DNA of 12,213 bases, taken from assembly GCA_019408975.1 (NCBI GenBank), contig DXVA01000116.1, positions 1 through 12,213 on the forward strand. Direction: 5' to 3'. This DNA comes from Lentisphaeria bacterium (GTDB taxonomy: Bacteria > Verrucomicrobiota > Lentisphaeria > Victivallales > UBA1829). Both the position numbers and the translations under genes were made by a program. How positions within the stretch are numbered: the stretch's first letter is position 1; the number at the start of each line of letters is the position of its first letter. The notes under the pieces were generated by a model. That model was given only the letters and a program-made list of their open reading frames with translations, was not told where the DNA came from and searched no databases. This document shows, one piece after another, positions 1-8,189 of the stretch.

Positions 1-594
1 AAGAGCCTGGCATCCGCGGAAGAATACCTCAGCAACCGCATGAGAACGGCAAAAGGTGCGATCGTCGGCAAATATCGTTTCGACCAGATGATCAACACCG
101 ACCCGAAGAAGATGAAACTCTCCCAGATGGAAGAGGACATGTATAAACTGATCGCTCCGGATGTGATGGAACGTTACGGCATCGAGGTCGTAAAAGTAGG
201 AATCCGCACAATCAGTGTTCCGGAAAAGATTTCCGGCGAAATTGCAAAACGTATGAAAACCGAGCGTGAAACCGCCGCAGTCAGAGTCAAACAGCGCGGA
301 AATGTCGAAGCGGAAAACATCAAGACCAAAGCCAATCAGATGAAGCGCGAGGAAATCACCAAGGCGGAAGCCAAAGCCAAGGAACTGATGGCTGCCGGCG
401 ATGCCAAAGCCGCGGAATTCTATTCCGTCTTCAATCAAAATCCCGAACTTGCCGCATTCCTGCGCAAACTGGATTCTCTGAAACGCATTCTCGGCACAAA
501 AACCACGCTGATTCTTGATACGGAAGCCACTCCGTTCGATATCTTCAAGATCAAAGTCGGTTCCCTCGAACAGGAAAACACGCCTAAAAAATAA
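1..594 (+). CDS. HflC-like SPFH/band-7 membrane protein, 5' end outside window
   Basis: The frame is open from base 1 and ends with TAA at 592-594, so the 197 visible residues are the C-terminal part of a larger protein; the Met at base 40 is internal. The visible part matches the second half of an HflC-type SPFH domain. A GIEVVKVGIRTISVPEKIS segment (about bases 178-234) is followed by the RMKTERE motif, then an Ala/Glu/Lys-rich coiled coil, then a YSVFNQNPELAAFLRKL segment that matches the HflC ending. In known systems HflC pairs with HflK, forms a ring-like membrane assembly and modulates the FtsH protease. The gene lies 24 bases before an HflK-like gene, which supports the pairing. The order (C-like before K-like) is the reverse of the classical hflK-hflC order. 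The N-terminal membrane anchor is not visible. The family call is firm; the exact orthology is less certain. Confidence 0.85.
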   Translation, partial: KSLASAEEYLSNRMRTAKGAIVGKYRFDQMINTDPKKMKLSQMEEDMYKLIAPDVMERYGIEVVKVGIRTISVPEKISGEIAKRMKTERETAAVRVKQRGNVEAENIKTKANQMKREEITKAEAKAKELMAAGDAKAAEFYSVFNQNPELAAFLRKLDSLKRILGTKTTLILDTEATPFDIFKIKVGSLEQENTPKK

Positions 595-618
595 CGGGAA
601 AACGGGGATTGAATACAA

Positions 619-1788
619 ATGGAAAATGACAACAGATATCAGAACGCGATGGACACGGCGGACAGCGGGCAGTTCTCTCAGGGGATGCTGGCTGTTTCGC
701 GGATGTTCAAAGTGTTTTTTACACTGCTGACGATCGTCATCGGATTGATGGTGGTCTGGTTCTTTACTCTCGGCGGCTTTTTCATCGTGGACTCCACAAA
801 GGAAGCCGTTCTTCTCCTGCAATTCGGCAAACTGAAAGAAAAATGCGAGCTCGGCGGAGTCTACTGGAGTTTCCCGTATCCGGTGAGTAAAATCATCAGG
901 GTTCCGAAGACCAACCAGACGATCCGCAGCATGACATTCATGCCCGCCGACCGCACTTCCATCACGGAACGGAAAAATGACCAGAACGGCGCTGCGCCGA
1001 ATGCCGCCCTGACTCCCGGGAAAGACGGTTTTCTGCTGACCGGCGACAACAGTATCATTCACACGGAATGGGAACTTGTCTATCAGGTCACGAAACCCGA
1101 AATTTATTATGAAAAGTGCCTGACGCCGGAACGTCCCCTCGACCCCGATGAAGTCATGAAAGGACTCGACGGAGAACTGCTCGGCACGCGCGGCGCGACC
1201 ACCATGATCAAAAATGTGCTGGACGAGTGCATCATCAAAGTAACCGCCACATGGGACATCAAGGATATTCTCTACGACAAGACGACCGATTACATCAACG
1301 CGGTTGAAGCGCAGCTGGTCAAACAGCTCAATGACATGCAGATCGGAGTCACGGTGGAAAGCCTTGCCCTTCCGGTGAAACGCCCGCCGCTCCAGACCAT
1401 TGCCGCATTCGATGAAGCAGCAAGCGCCAGCACGCAGGCGACAATTGAAATTGAAACAGCCAAAGCCAAAGCGATCGAAGCCGCCAACAGCGCAAAATCC
1501 CAGTCGGCAATGATCATCGCCGACGCGGAATCCTACAAAGCGCGCATTGAAGCGGAAGTCAAGGCTGACATCTCCTACTTTGAAGCAATCCTGAAAGAAT
1601 ACAAAAAGAACCCTGACGCCGTGATGGTCTCACTTTATTCGACCACTCTCGCGGATGCCATGGCACTCGTGAAAGATAAGTTTATCCTGAGCAAAGTCCC
1701 GAATTCAAAACAGGAACTCAGGCTCAAACTTAATCCGGAACCTGTAATCAAGAAAAATGAAGACAAGACAGCGAAGGATCAGAAATAA
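619..1788 (+). CDS. HflK-like SPFH/band-7 membrane protein
   Basis: This 389-residue protein has one strong transmembrane segment near residues 29-54, an SPFH domain at roughly 55-255 (with VLLLQFGK at 64-71 and the LLTGDNSIIHTEWELVYQV region at 139-157), and an Ala/Glu/Lys-rich coiled coil at about 262-325. The tail (about 360-389) is charged and Lys-rich. The RPPLQTIAAFDEA stretch at 255-267 resembles the HflK end of the SPFH domain. The likely topology is a short cytoplasmic N-terminus with the SPFH domain on the far side of the inner membrane, as in HflK. A weak Shine-Dalgarno-like GGGGA (604-608) lies 10 bases before the ATG. The stop overlaps the next start in TAATG, which suggests coupled translation with the metal ATPase. 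It probably hetero-oligomerises with the upstream HflC-like protein. No FtsH gene is in view, so the partner protease is unknown. Confidence 0.87.
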   Translation: MENDNRYQNAMDTADSGQFSQGMLAVSRMFKVFFTLLTIVIGLMVVWFFTLGGFFIVDSTKEAVLLLQFGKLKEKCELGGVYWSFPYPVSKIIRVPKTNQTIRSMTFMPADRTSITERKNDQNGAAPNAALTPGKDGFLLTGDNSIIHTEWELVYQVTKPEIYYEKCLTPERPLDPDEVMKGLDGELLGTRGATTMIKNVLDECIIKVTATWDIKDILYDKTTDYINAVEAQLVKQLNDMQIGVTVESLALPVKRPPLQTIAAFDEAASASTQATIEIETAKAKAIEAANSAKSQSAMIIADAESYKARIEAEVKADISYFEAILKEYKKNPDAVMVSLYSTTLADAMALVKDKFILSKVPNSKQELRLKLNPEPVIKKNEDKTAKDQK

Positions 1789-3854
1789 TGAGTGAAACAG
1801 CACACAAACACGGTCCCGGATGCGCACATGATCACGCGCATGAACATACTTCCGCATGCGGATGCGGGCATCATCACGAAGCTTCTCCGGAAGAACCGAC
1901 GCGCTGCATCTCCTGCGGTGCGCCGATCGGAGAAGGCGTGGGACATGGCAGGTCCATGGGCAGAATCGGCTTCGCAGTCGTCGGCGGTTTCCTGATCCTG
2001 AATTCCTATCTTTTCCGCTGGCTTCTGCCCGGACAGACTTTCGCCGCTGAACTCTGCGCTTTTATCGGTGCGGTCATTCTGGCGTTTCCAATCATTCTGA
2101 CGGCTGTGAAAGACCTTTGCGAAGGACGCGTCTACATGAATGAACTGGTGGCGCTGGCAATCCTTGCCGCATTCACTTCGGCAGATTTCCGTGAAGCAGG
2201 AATCATCGCGTTCTTCCTGCTGGTGACAATCATCATTGAAACCCATACCGCAAGCGGCGCCCAGCGTTCTATTGAGGAACTGATCCGACTTGCGCCGGAC
2301 ACCGCACGCAAACTTGTAAACGGCGTCGCCACAGAGGTCAAGGTTTCCGAACTCGCACTCGGGGACATCATCAACGTCCGCCCCGGCGACAACTTCCCGG
2401 TCGACGGCGTGATCGTCAGCGGGCTCAGCGCGGTGAATCAGGCGTCAATCACCGGTGAATCGCTCCCCGTGGACAAGGCCGTCGGGGACGATGTCTTCGC
2501 CGGAACGCAGAACCTTTCCGGAAGCGTGGACGTCAAGATCACGAAAGTCGGAAGCGATACCACTCTCGGCAAGGTCAAAGATATGATTCTTGCGGCGGAA
2601 AAGAGCAAAACTCCGGTGGTCCGGCTGATCGACAAATATGCGGCATTCTATACGCCGACGATTCTGATGCTTGCCATCATCACATGGTGGCTCTCCAATG
2701 GGGATATGGAGCGCGTCATCACCCTGCTGGTGATCGCATGTCCGTGCGCGGTGGTTCTTGCAACCCCGACTACGGTCGTCGCCTCGGTGGCCGCGGCTGC
2801 GCGCCTCGGCATCCTGGTCAAGAATGTCAGCCATCTCGTGGAACTTGCCTCCAGAATCCGTGCGTTCGTATTCGATAAGACCGGAACACTGACAGAGGGG
2901 CAGCTTGCCGTTGCAAAACTGGGTCCCGTCGACGGCGTGGAGCCTGCGGAACTTCTGATGATCGCCTCCTCCATCGAAGCGCACAGCAATCACCCGACAG
3001 CTCTTGCGCTTCAGAAGCTTGCAAAAGAAGTCGGCATCCAGCCGCAGCAGGTTACGGATTTCAAAGAAACTCCCGGAACTGGTGTGGAAGGCACCTTGAA
3101 CGGCAAAACCACGCTGGTCGGGCGAGCCATCTGGCTGAAAGCATTCCATATCGCGCTTCCCGAAGCGCAACCGGAAGAATCCACCGGAATGAGCGTGGTT
3201 TATGTTGCACAGGATGGAAAGCTGATCGGCTGGATCGGATTCCGCGATAAAATCCGCTCCGAATCCGCAGAAGCGATCCGCCGCCTGAAAGAACTCGGCA
3301 TCAAGCGTTGCGCAATGGTCACCGGCGACCGTGAAAGCGTCGCCAAAGGCGTTGCCGCAAAATTGAATATCGATGAATTCAAAGGGGATTGCCTTCCGGA
3401 AGGAAAAGTCGCTTACATTGAAGATCTGAAAAAGAGCAGTCTGGTTGCGTTCGTAGGTGACGGTGTCAACGATGCACCGGCGCTTGCCGCTGGCGATCTT
3501 GGCATCGCGATGGGCGCGATAGGAAGCGACATTGCCATCAACAGCGCTTCGATCGCTCTGATGACCAATGACCTGCGCCGCATTCCGATGCTGATCACGC
3601 TGGCAAGAAAGTCAAGCACGATCATTCACCAGAACGTTGCTTTCGGTTTCCTGTTTGTGCTGTGCGGCATTGTGCTCTCCGTCTTCGGATGGATGGGACC
3701 GATCGCCGCCGCAATGTTCCATACATGCAGTACCTTGATCATTATATTCAACAGCGCCCGTCTTCTCCGGACTGGAGAAGATGCGACAAGTCAGGAATTG
3801 AGTTCCTGGCGCCGCGCACTGATCCAAGAGGCTGCGGAAGAAGCGAAACAATAA
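1788..3854 (+). CDS. P1B-type heavy-metal-translocating ATPase with His/Cys-rich N-terminus
   Basis: This 688-residue protein carries every P-type ATPase signature: TGES at 222-225 (actuator), CPC at 318-320 (membrane metal site), DKTGT at 363-367 (phosphorylated Asp363), the SNHP nucleotide-site motif around 400-403, TGD at 512-514, and GDGVNDAP at 557-564. About eight membrane segments fit: 58-80, 85-107, 116-131, 135-151, 286-303, 308-328, 611-634 and 636-656. It should export a transition metal from the cytoplasm using ATP. There is no HMA (GMTCxxC) domain. Instead residues 1-34 hold nine His and three Cys, followed by a CISC pair at 40-43. The eighth membrane segment has His645 (HTCST) where ZntA has its Asp, similar to the HEGST motif of P1B-4 pumps, and the Cu-type YN and MSS motifs are absent. 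This favours a divalent metal, but the substrate is unresolved. AAGGA at 1774-1778 is a good ribosome-binding site. Confidence 0.93.
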   Translation: MSETAHKHGPGCAHDHAHEHTSACGCGHHHEASPEEPTRCISCGAPIGEGVGHGRSMGRIGFAVVGGFLILNSYLFRWLLPGQTFAAELCAFIGAVILAFPIILTAVKDLCEGRVYMNELVALAILAAFTSADFREAGIIAFFLLVTIIIETHTASGAQRSIEELIRLAPDTARKLVNGVATEVKVSELALGDIINVRPGDNFPVDGVIVSGLSAVNQASITGESLPVDKAVGDDVFAGTQNLSGSVDVKITKVGSDTTLGKVKDMILAAEKSKTPVVRLIDKYAAFYTPTILMLAIITWWLSNGDMERVITLLVIACPCAVVLATPTTVVASVAAAARLGILVKNVSHLVELASRIRAFVFDKTGTLTEGQLAVAKLGPVDGVEPAELLMIASSIEAHSNHPTALALQKLAKEVGIQPQQVTDFKETPGTGVEGTLNGKTTLVGRAIWLKAFHIALPEAQPEESTGMSVVYVAQDGKLIGWIGFRDKIRSESAEAIRRLKELGIKRCAMVTGDRESVAKGVAAKLNIDEFKGDCLPEGKVAYIEDLKKSSLVAFVGDGVNDAPALAAGDLGIAMGAIGSDIAINSASIALMTNDLRRIPMLITLARKSSTIIHQNVAFGFLFVLCGIVLSVFGWMGPIAAAMFHTCSTLIIIFNSARLLRTGEDATSQELSSWRRALIQEAAEEAKQ

Positions 3855-3857
3855 ATC

Positions 3858-3863
3858 AGAGGG
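3858..3863 (+). promoter_or_regulatory. Ribosome-binding site that sets the ABC ATPase start
   Basis: AGAGGG lies 8 bases before the ATG at 3872. The reading frame is open further upstream, to 3662, but that extension runs inside the metal ATPase gene and has no family resemblance. This site therefore fixes the start at 3872. Confidence 0.7.
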
Positions 3864-3871
3864 ACTTTGCA

Positions 3872-5050
3872 ATGGTTGAGATGGCGACAAAAGAATCGAA
3901 TATCATAGTCAGTTCCGTGGGGCTCGTCAAGGAGTTCAGGGATTTCTGGAACCGCCCGAAGGCAAAGGCCGTCAACGACCTTGATTTCGAGGTCCGGGAA
4001 GGCGAAATTCTCGGACTGCTCGGTCCGAACGGTTCCGGCAAATCGACTACGGTGAAAATGCTGCTCGGCCTGCTTTATCCGACTGCGGGGCGCCTGACCG
4101 TTTTCGGCAAGTCGCCGCGTGATGTGGATACCAAACGCCTGATCGGGTATCTGCCGGAAGAGTCCTATCTCTACAAGTATCTGACCGCTTATGAAACATT
4201 GGATTTCTTTGGTTCGCTGTTCAACCTTTCCGGGCTCGAACGCCGGAAGCGGAGCGAACAGCTGCTTGAGATGGTCGGGCTCTCCCATGCGAAGAACCGT
4301 CCCGTCGGAGAATTCTCCAAAGGGATGTCGCGCCGCATCGGGCTTGCCCAGGCGATGATCAACGACCCGTCCCTCCTGATTCTCGACGAGCCGACCTCCG
4401 GGCTCGACCCGCTTGGCTGCCGTGAAGTCAAGGACCTGATTCATATGCTGAAAAAACGCGGCAAGACCGTAATCGTGACAAGCCATCTCCTCAGCGATAT
4501 CGAAGACGTCTGCGACCGTGTCATTATTCTTTACGGCGGGCAGATCCGGGCGCAGGGCACATTGAACGAGCTCCTGACAATCGAAGGCACCAACCGCATT
4601 ACAACTCCGCAGCTTCCGCCGGAAGTCATGGAAAAGGTACTTGCGATTCTGCGCAGTTCACTTTCCGACGATCAGTTCAAGGTGGATCATCCCCGTATGT
4701 CGCTGGAAGATTTCTTCCTTGACGTCGTCAACAAAGCGCAATCTGAAAGTGTCGAAACTTACGGTGCGCGTTCCGGCGGGCATATTGCCGAATATCTTTC
4801 GGCGGATGCTCAGGAAGATTCCGCAAGAGAACTGCTTGACTCCCTGACAAAGAAAGACAAGGACGTGGAGAAACCGCAGGAACCCGTTGCCGAGGCTCCG
4901 AAGATCGACACTAAAACGCTGGAAGATCTCAGTGACGATCTCCTGCGCAAAAAGGAACCGAAGAAGGAAGAACCCGCGACTCCGGCGATCGACCTCTCGG
5001 AAGCCAATGAGAAACTGAGGGACATCCTTTCTCCGAAAGATTCAAAGTGA
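3872..5050 (+). CDS. ABC-2-type transporter ATP-binding protein with long charged tail
   Basis: This 392-residue ATPase has Walker A GPNGSGKS at 51-58, a Q-loop region with LPEE at 94-97, signature FSKGM at 148-152, Walker B LLILDEP at 168-174, a D-loop SGLDP and the switch His205. The Q-loop and signature variants are usual in the CcmA/NatA-like ABC-2 group. A SLEDFFLDVV segment (277-286) matches the C-terminal element typical of that group. Beyond about residue 310 there is a tail of some 80 residues, rich in Lys, Glu, Asp and Pro, that looks disordered and is not part of the ATPase fold. The gene starts 17 bases after the metal ATPase and ends 13 bases before the permease gene. It should energise that permease, most likely for export; the substrate is unknown. 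The start at 3872 is chosen on its ribosome-binding site and on the domain boundary. Confidence 0.92.
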   Translation: MVEMATKESNIIVSSVGLVKEFRDFWNRPKAKAVNDLDFEVREGEILGLLGPNGSGKSTTVKMLLGLLYPTAGRLTVFGKSPRDVDTKRLIGYLPEESYLYKYLTAYETLDFFGSLFNLSGLERRKRSEQLLEMVGLSHAKNRPVGEFSKGMSRRIGLAQAMINDPSLLILDEPTSGLDPLGCREVKDLIHMLKKRGKTVIVTSHLLSDIEDVCDRVIILYGGQIRAQGTLNELLTIEGTNRITTPQLPPEVMEKVLAILRSSLSDDQFKVDHPRMSLEDFFLDVVNKAQSESVETYGARSGGHIAEYLSADAQEDSARELLDSLTKKDKDVEKPQEPVAEAPKIDTKTLEDLSDDLLRKKEPKKEEPATPAIDLSEANEKLRDILSPKDSK

Positions 5051-5063
5051 TGCGAGGCGGACA

Positions 5064-6503
5064 ATGACATCATTTCTCGCAATAGTCAAACTCACCTGCC
5101 GGTCGGCGATGCGGTCCAATGTGTTCCGCTTCCTGCTGTTCCTGCTGATTGTCTGCGTCATACTTGTACCGAATACGATCAAGGGCGACGGCACAGCCTA
5201 CGGTTATATCCAGGTCATGCTCGAATACAGCACTGGAATCGTGGCGCTGATTCTTTCCACCTCAATCATCTGGCTCTCATGTTCCGAATTCTGCACGGAT
5301 ATGGAAAACGGGCAGATCCATATGATCTTCGTCAAACCCGTATCCCGCATTACGGTATGGTTCGGTAAATTCACAGGTGTCTTTCTGATTCATCTGGTTC
5401 TGCTGATCATCGCATCCGTATTCATTTATGCCTTCGTAATGTTCCAGTATAACCGGCAGAAGTTCACGCCGGAAGAACGTGCGAAAATGGAGAATGAGGT
5501 TTTCGCAGGACGCAGAAGCTACCTGCCTGTAATCAAGGACTTGAACAAGCAGGTGGAACAGGTGGTGGCGGAACGCATCAAGAAAGCGAATACTCTGGGC
5601 GAAAAACTTCCGGATATGAGCGGCGGTGAACGGCGGAAATATCTGGAAACGGTCAAAATGGAACTTCTGGCGCAGATGGGTGAAGTAAGGCCCGGCGAGG
5701 TTCAGCAGTGGTATTACGACACACTGCCGAAATCTTATGACGGCCCGGTTTTTGTCCGTTACAAAATTTATTCCGGCACCCTTTTTTCCAAAGACCAGAA
5801 AATGGCATTCGGGACATGGCTGATCCGTTACGTTCAGATCATTTATGATGAAAATTCAACAACCGAACCGAAAAAAATCGTGGACCGTAAAGAATATCAG
5901 ATACAGAAACCACCGGAACAGATTGTCTGCGGCATCTATAACGAGTTTCCGGTCAACGGGGCAACCCTGATCTATGACGGGACGGCATATCTGCGTTTTG
6001 CAAACCTCGGGCAGCCCGGTTCGGATACGCTTCATTTCCAGGTGACGGACAGTCCGCGGCTGTTGATCAAGCAGGCTTCTTTCCTCAACAACTACGCGCG
6101 GGCGGTCTTTACAACAGCGCTCGGCATCTTCGCCCTCGGACTGATTGCCTGTTCCGCATCGGCGTTCCTTTCCATGCCGACGGCAATCTTCATTACAATA
6201 TCTTACGTTCTCACGGGAATGTTCTCAAGTTACATCATTACGTCCATCGATTCGACCAGCGAGGGAGTGGATGTAAACTTTCTGGATGCCGTCGGAACTT
6301 ATACGGGCAAGGTCATGATGTCCCTGCTGATTCCGGTCCAGAGCTTTTTCGTTTCCGGCTCGCTCGCAACGGGTGAACTGATCGAATACGGATTTATCAT
6401 GCAGCTTCTGGTTTTCAACATCATATTGAAGGGGCTCCCTCTTTGTGCGCTCGGAGTTTATCTCTACTGGCGCAGAGAAGTCGCCCAGGCAATGAAGCAA
6501 TAG
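5064..6503 (+). CDS. ABC-2-type transporter permease with large extracytoplasmic loop
   Basis: This 479-residue protein has hydrophobic segments near 17-36, 53-72, 103-127, 345-368, 370-392, about 415-432 and 441-467. Between the third and fourth lies a hydrophilic region of about 215 residues (130-344), predicted to sit outside the cytoplasm; such loops occur in some NosY/GldF-like ABC-2 permeases. A conserved-looking SEFCTDMENGQIHMIFVKPVSR segment starts at residue 74, after the second membrane segment, and resembles the coupling-helix region typical of ABC-2 permeases (E..G....L..P.sR). GAGGCGG (5054-5060) precedes the ATG. Position directly after the ATPase gene indicates one transporter. 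No family signature reveals the cargo. The loop could bind the substrate or a partner such as the downstream TPR-like protein; that is inference. Confidence 0.85.
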   Translation: MTSFLAIVKLTCRSAMRSNVFRFLLFLLIVCVILVPNTIKGDGTAYGYIQVMLEYSTGIVALILSTSIIWLSCSEFCTDMENGQIHMIFVKPVSRITVWFGKFTGVFLIHLVLLIIASVFIYAFVMFQYNRQKFTPEERAKMENEVFAGRRSYLPVIKDLNKQVEQVVAERIKKANTLGEKLPDMSGGERRKYLETVKMELLAQMGEVRPGEVQQWYYDTLPKSYDGPVFVRYKIYSGTLFSKDQKMAFGTWLIRYVQIIYDENSTTEPKKIVDRKEYQIQKPPEQIVCGIYNEFPVNGATLIYDGTAYLRFANLGQPGSDTLHFQVTDSPRLLIKQASFLNNYARAVFTTALGIFALGLIACSASAFLSMPTAIFITISYVLTGMFSSYIITSIDSTSEGVDVNFLDAVGTYTGKVMMSLLIPVQSFFVSGSLATGELIEYGFIMQLLVFNIILKGLPLCALGVYLYWRREVAQAMKQ

Positions 6504-6518
6504 GACGGGTAAACGGCT

Positions 6519-8132
6519 ATGACAGAAAAGCGTCCGATCGTTTTAATCGCATTTGTGGCTGGGATACTTCTTCTGGCCGGCAATATGTTCGTCCAGTCGC
6601 GTCTGGACAGCAGCATCAGGGAAAATAAACTCATCGACGAACAGTTCGTCGAGGGAGCGCCGCCGATGGTGGCGTTCACGACGGTTGCGCTCGGCGGATT
6701 CCGCGGTCTGATTGCGGACTTCCTCTGGCTCCGCGCGATTTCCATGCAGGAGCAGGGCAAATATTTTGAGATGGTCCAGCTTGCCTCTTGGATCATGAAG
6801 CTTCAGCCGAAATCCACGGCGACGGCGGCATATCTCGCATGGAACATGGCATACAATATATCCGTGACGTACAGTTCCCCGGCAGACCGCTGGCGCTGGG
6901 TCAACAAGGGAATTGATCTTTACCATGAAGCATTGCAGTACAATCCGAATGATCCGGTGCTTTACAAGGAACTCGGCTGGATCTATCAGCACAAACTTGG
7001 AAATATTCTCGATGACGCCCAGCGTTATTACAAATACCAGATGGCGCTCCGCATGATCACCATTCTCGGCAAACATTATCCGGACTGGAAACAGCTTGCA
7101 GAAACTCCGGCGACCGAAGCGGGGCTGAAATCCACACTCAAGCCGGAATCGGCTTTCTTCATCGAAATGAAGGATGCCGGTTATGATTCACTGGATCAGC
7201 TTTCCGAGGCATTCCGTGAAGCAGAAGGAGTATTTCCGGAAAAGCTGGCGGTCAAGATGAAGAACAAGGATGAAATCAAGCTGGTTACGGACTACCTGCG
7301 TGTCAGGTGGCTGAAGGACGCCACCATGCTGACTCCTTCCGATGTCTTGAGAGTCAATGAAAAATACGGCGATCTGGACTGGGTCCTCCCGGAATCGTTC
7401 GCAATTTACTGGGCAATGCTCGGCATTGAAAAAAGCCCGGACCGCAAGAGCGTGGATTGCAGCCGTATGATTACGCAGTCGCTTCAGGTGACGTTTACAA
7501 ACGGGCGCATGTTGTTCCCCGGAGACAAGCCCGCCGAGAACTTCCTGCTGATCCCGAATTTCTCCGTCGCGGATGCCGTCCGCCAGTCTTATCTCGACGC
7601 AATTCAGGAAAATCCGGATATCAAATCTTTCCGTGACGCATATGAGAATTTCATGTCGCGCGCCATCACCACCATGTACAGCTATGGACAATACACCAAG
7701 GCACAGGAATTCTACGATTACCTGACGGATCATAAAAAGAACCGGGATACCCGTCTGCCTTTCGATCAGTTTGTCTTGAAACACTGGCAGGAAGAAATCA
7801 AGGACGCCGGATTCAAGCAGGCGAATGACATGATCAACGGCCTGATTTTCCGAAGCTGCGTGCTCCTCGGTTACGGAGATAAAACGGCGGCGGATGCTCA
7901 TCTCCAGCTTGCGCGGATGGCTTATAACAGGTATATGAAGGACATGGGAACCGAATCCCGTACGGCACTGCCTCCTTTCTCCCAGATGACTTCGGAAATC
8001 GCGCAGGCATGTATCCGCAGTCTGCCGGGGGAAATAGCAGACCGGATCAAGGCACAGCTTCTGCTGGAAGCCCAGCAGGCGCCTTCAGAAAACAAAACGG
8101 AAAACAAGGCGGAAGCGGCACCTGCCAACTGA
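6519..8132 (+). CDS. Membrane-anchored TPR-like helical-repeat protein of unknown function
   Basis: This 537-residue protein starts with a hydrophobic segment at 6-25 that looks like an uncleaved anchor or signal, followed by a well-defined motif at 57-95 (ALGGFRGLIADFLWLRA, then QEQGKYFEMVQLASWI). I recall similar motifs in uncharacterised proteins of other PVC-group and deltaproteobacterial genomes, usually beside ABC transporter genes. Helical repeats resembling TPRs lie at about 83-115 and 124-180, with the TPR-like spacing of Trp, Leu, Ala, Tyr and Pro residues (ALQYNPNDPVLYKELGWIY). The C-terminal 22 residues are Glu/Asn/Ala-rich and probably disordered. The gene follows the permease by 15 bases and is the last of the operon, so it is probably an accessory or assembly partner of the transporter. 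AGGACGGG (6502-6509) is a modest ribosome-binding site. The function is unknown. Confidence 0.82.
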   Translation: MTEKRPIVLIAFVAGILLLAGNMFVQSRLDSSIRENKLIDEQFVEGAPPMVAFTTVALGGFRGLIADFLWLRAISMQEQGKYFEMVQLASWIMKLQPKSTATAAYLAWNMAYNISVTYSSPADRWRWVNKGIDLYHEALQYNPNDPVLYKELGWIYQHKLGNILDDAQRYYKYQMALRMITILGKHYPDWKQLAETPATEAGLKSTLKPESAFFIEMKDAGYDSLDQLSEAFREAEGVFPEKLAVKMKNKDEIKLVTDYLRVRWLKDATMLTPSDVLRVNEKYGDLDWVLPESFAIYWAMLGIEKSPDRKSVDCSRMITQSLQVTFTNGRMLFPGDKPAENFLLIPNFSVADAVRQSYLDAIQENPDIKSFRDAYENFMSRAITTMYSYGQYTKAQEFYDYLTDHKKNRDTRLPFDQFVLKHWQEEIKDAGFKQANDMINGLIFRSCVLLGYGDKTAADAHLQLARMAYNRYMKDMGTESRTALPPFSQMTSEIAQACIRSLPGEIADRIKAQLLLEAQQAPSENKTENKAEAAPAN

Positions 8133-8157
8133 TACAGGCAGATATAACAAAAAAACA

Positions 8158-8189
8158 CCGGAAGGTTCAAATCTTTCCGGCATTTTTTT
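8158..8189 (+). terminator. Intrinsic terminator, probably bidirectional
   Basis: An 8-bp stem is formed by CCGGAAGG (8158-8165) and CTTTCCGG (8173-8180), with one G-U pair and a 7-base loop. It is followed by CA and seven T (8183-8189). It lies 25 bases after the stop of the TPR-like gene and closes the plus-strand operon. Seven A at 8149-8155 sit just before the stem, so on the minus strand the same hairpin is also followed by a T run. It can therefore end the alaS-STAS transcript arriving from the right as well. Confidence 0.85.

Noticed and set aside
2445..3170. A 241-codon minus-strand frame inside the metal ATPase gene
   Set aside because: Low-complexity His/Arg/Asp-rich translation with no domain, wholly inside a well-supported gene.
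3662..3871. A 70-residue N-terminal extension of the ABC ATPase frame
   Set aside because: It overlaps the metal ATPase gene, has no similarity to ABC proteins, and the ribosome-binding site at 3858-3863 points to the start at 3872.
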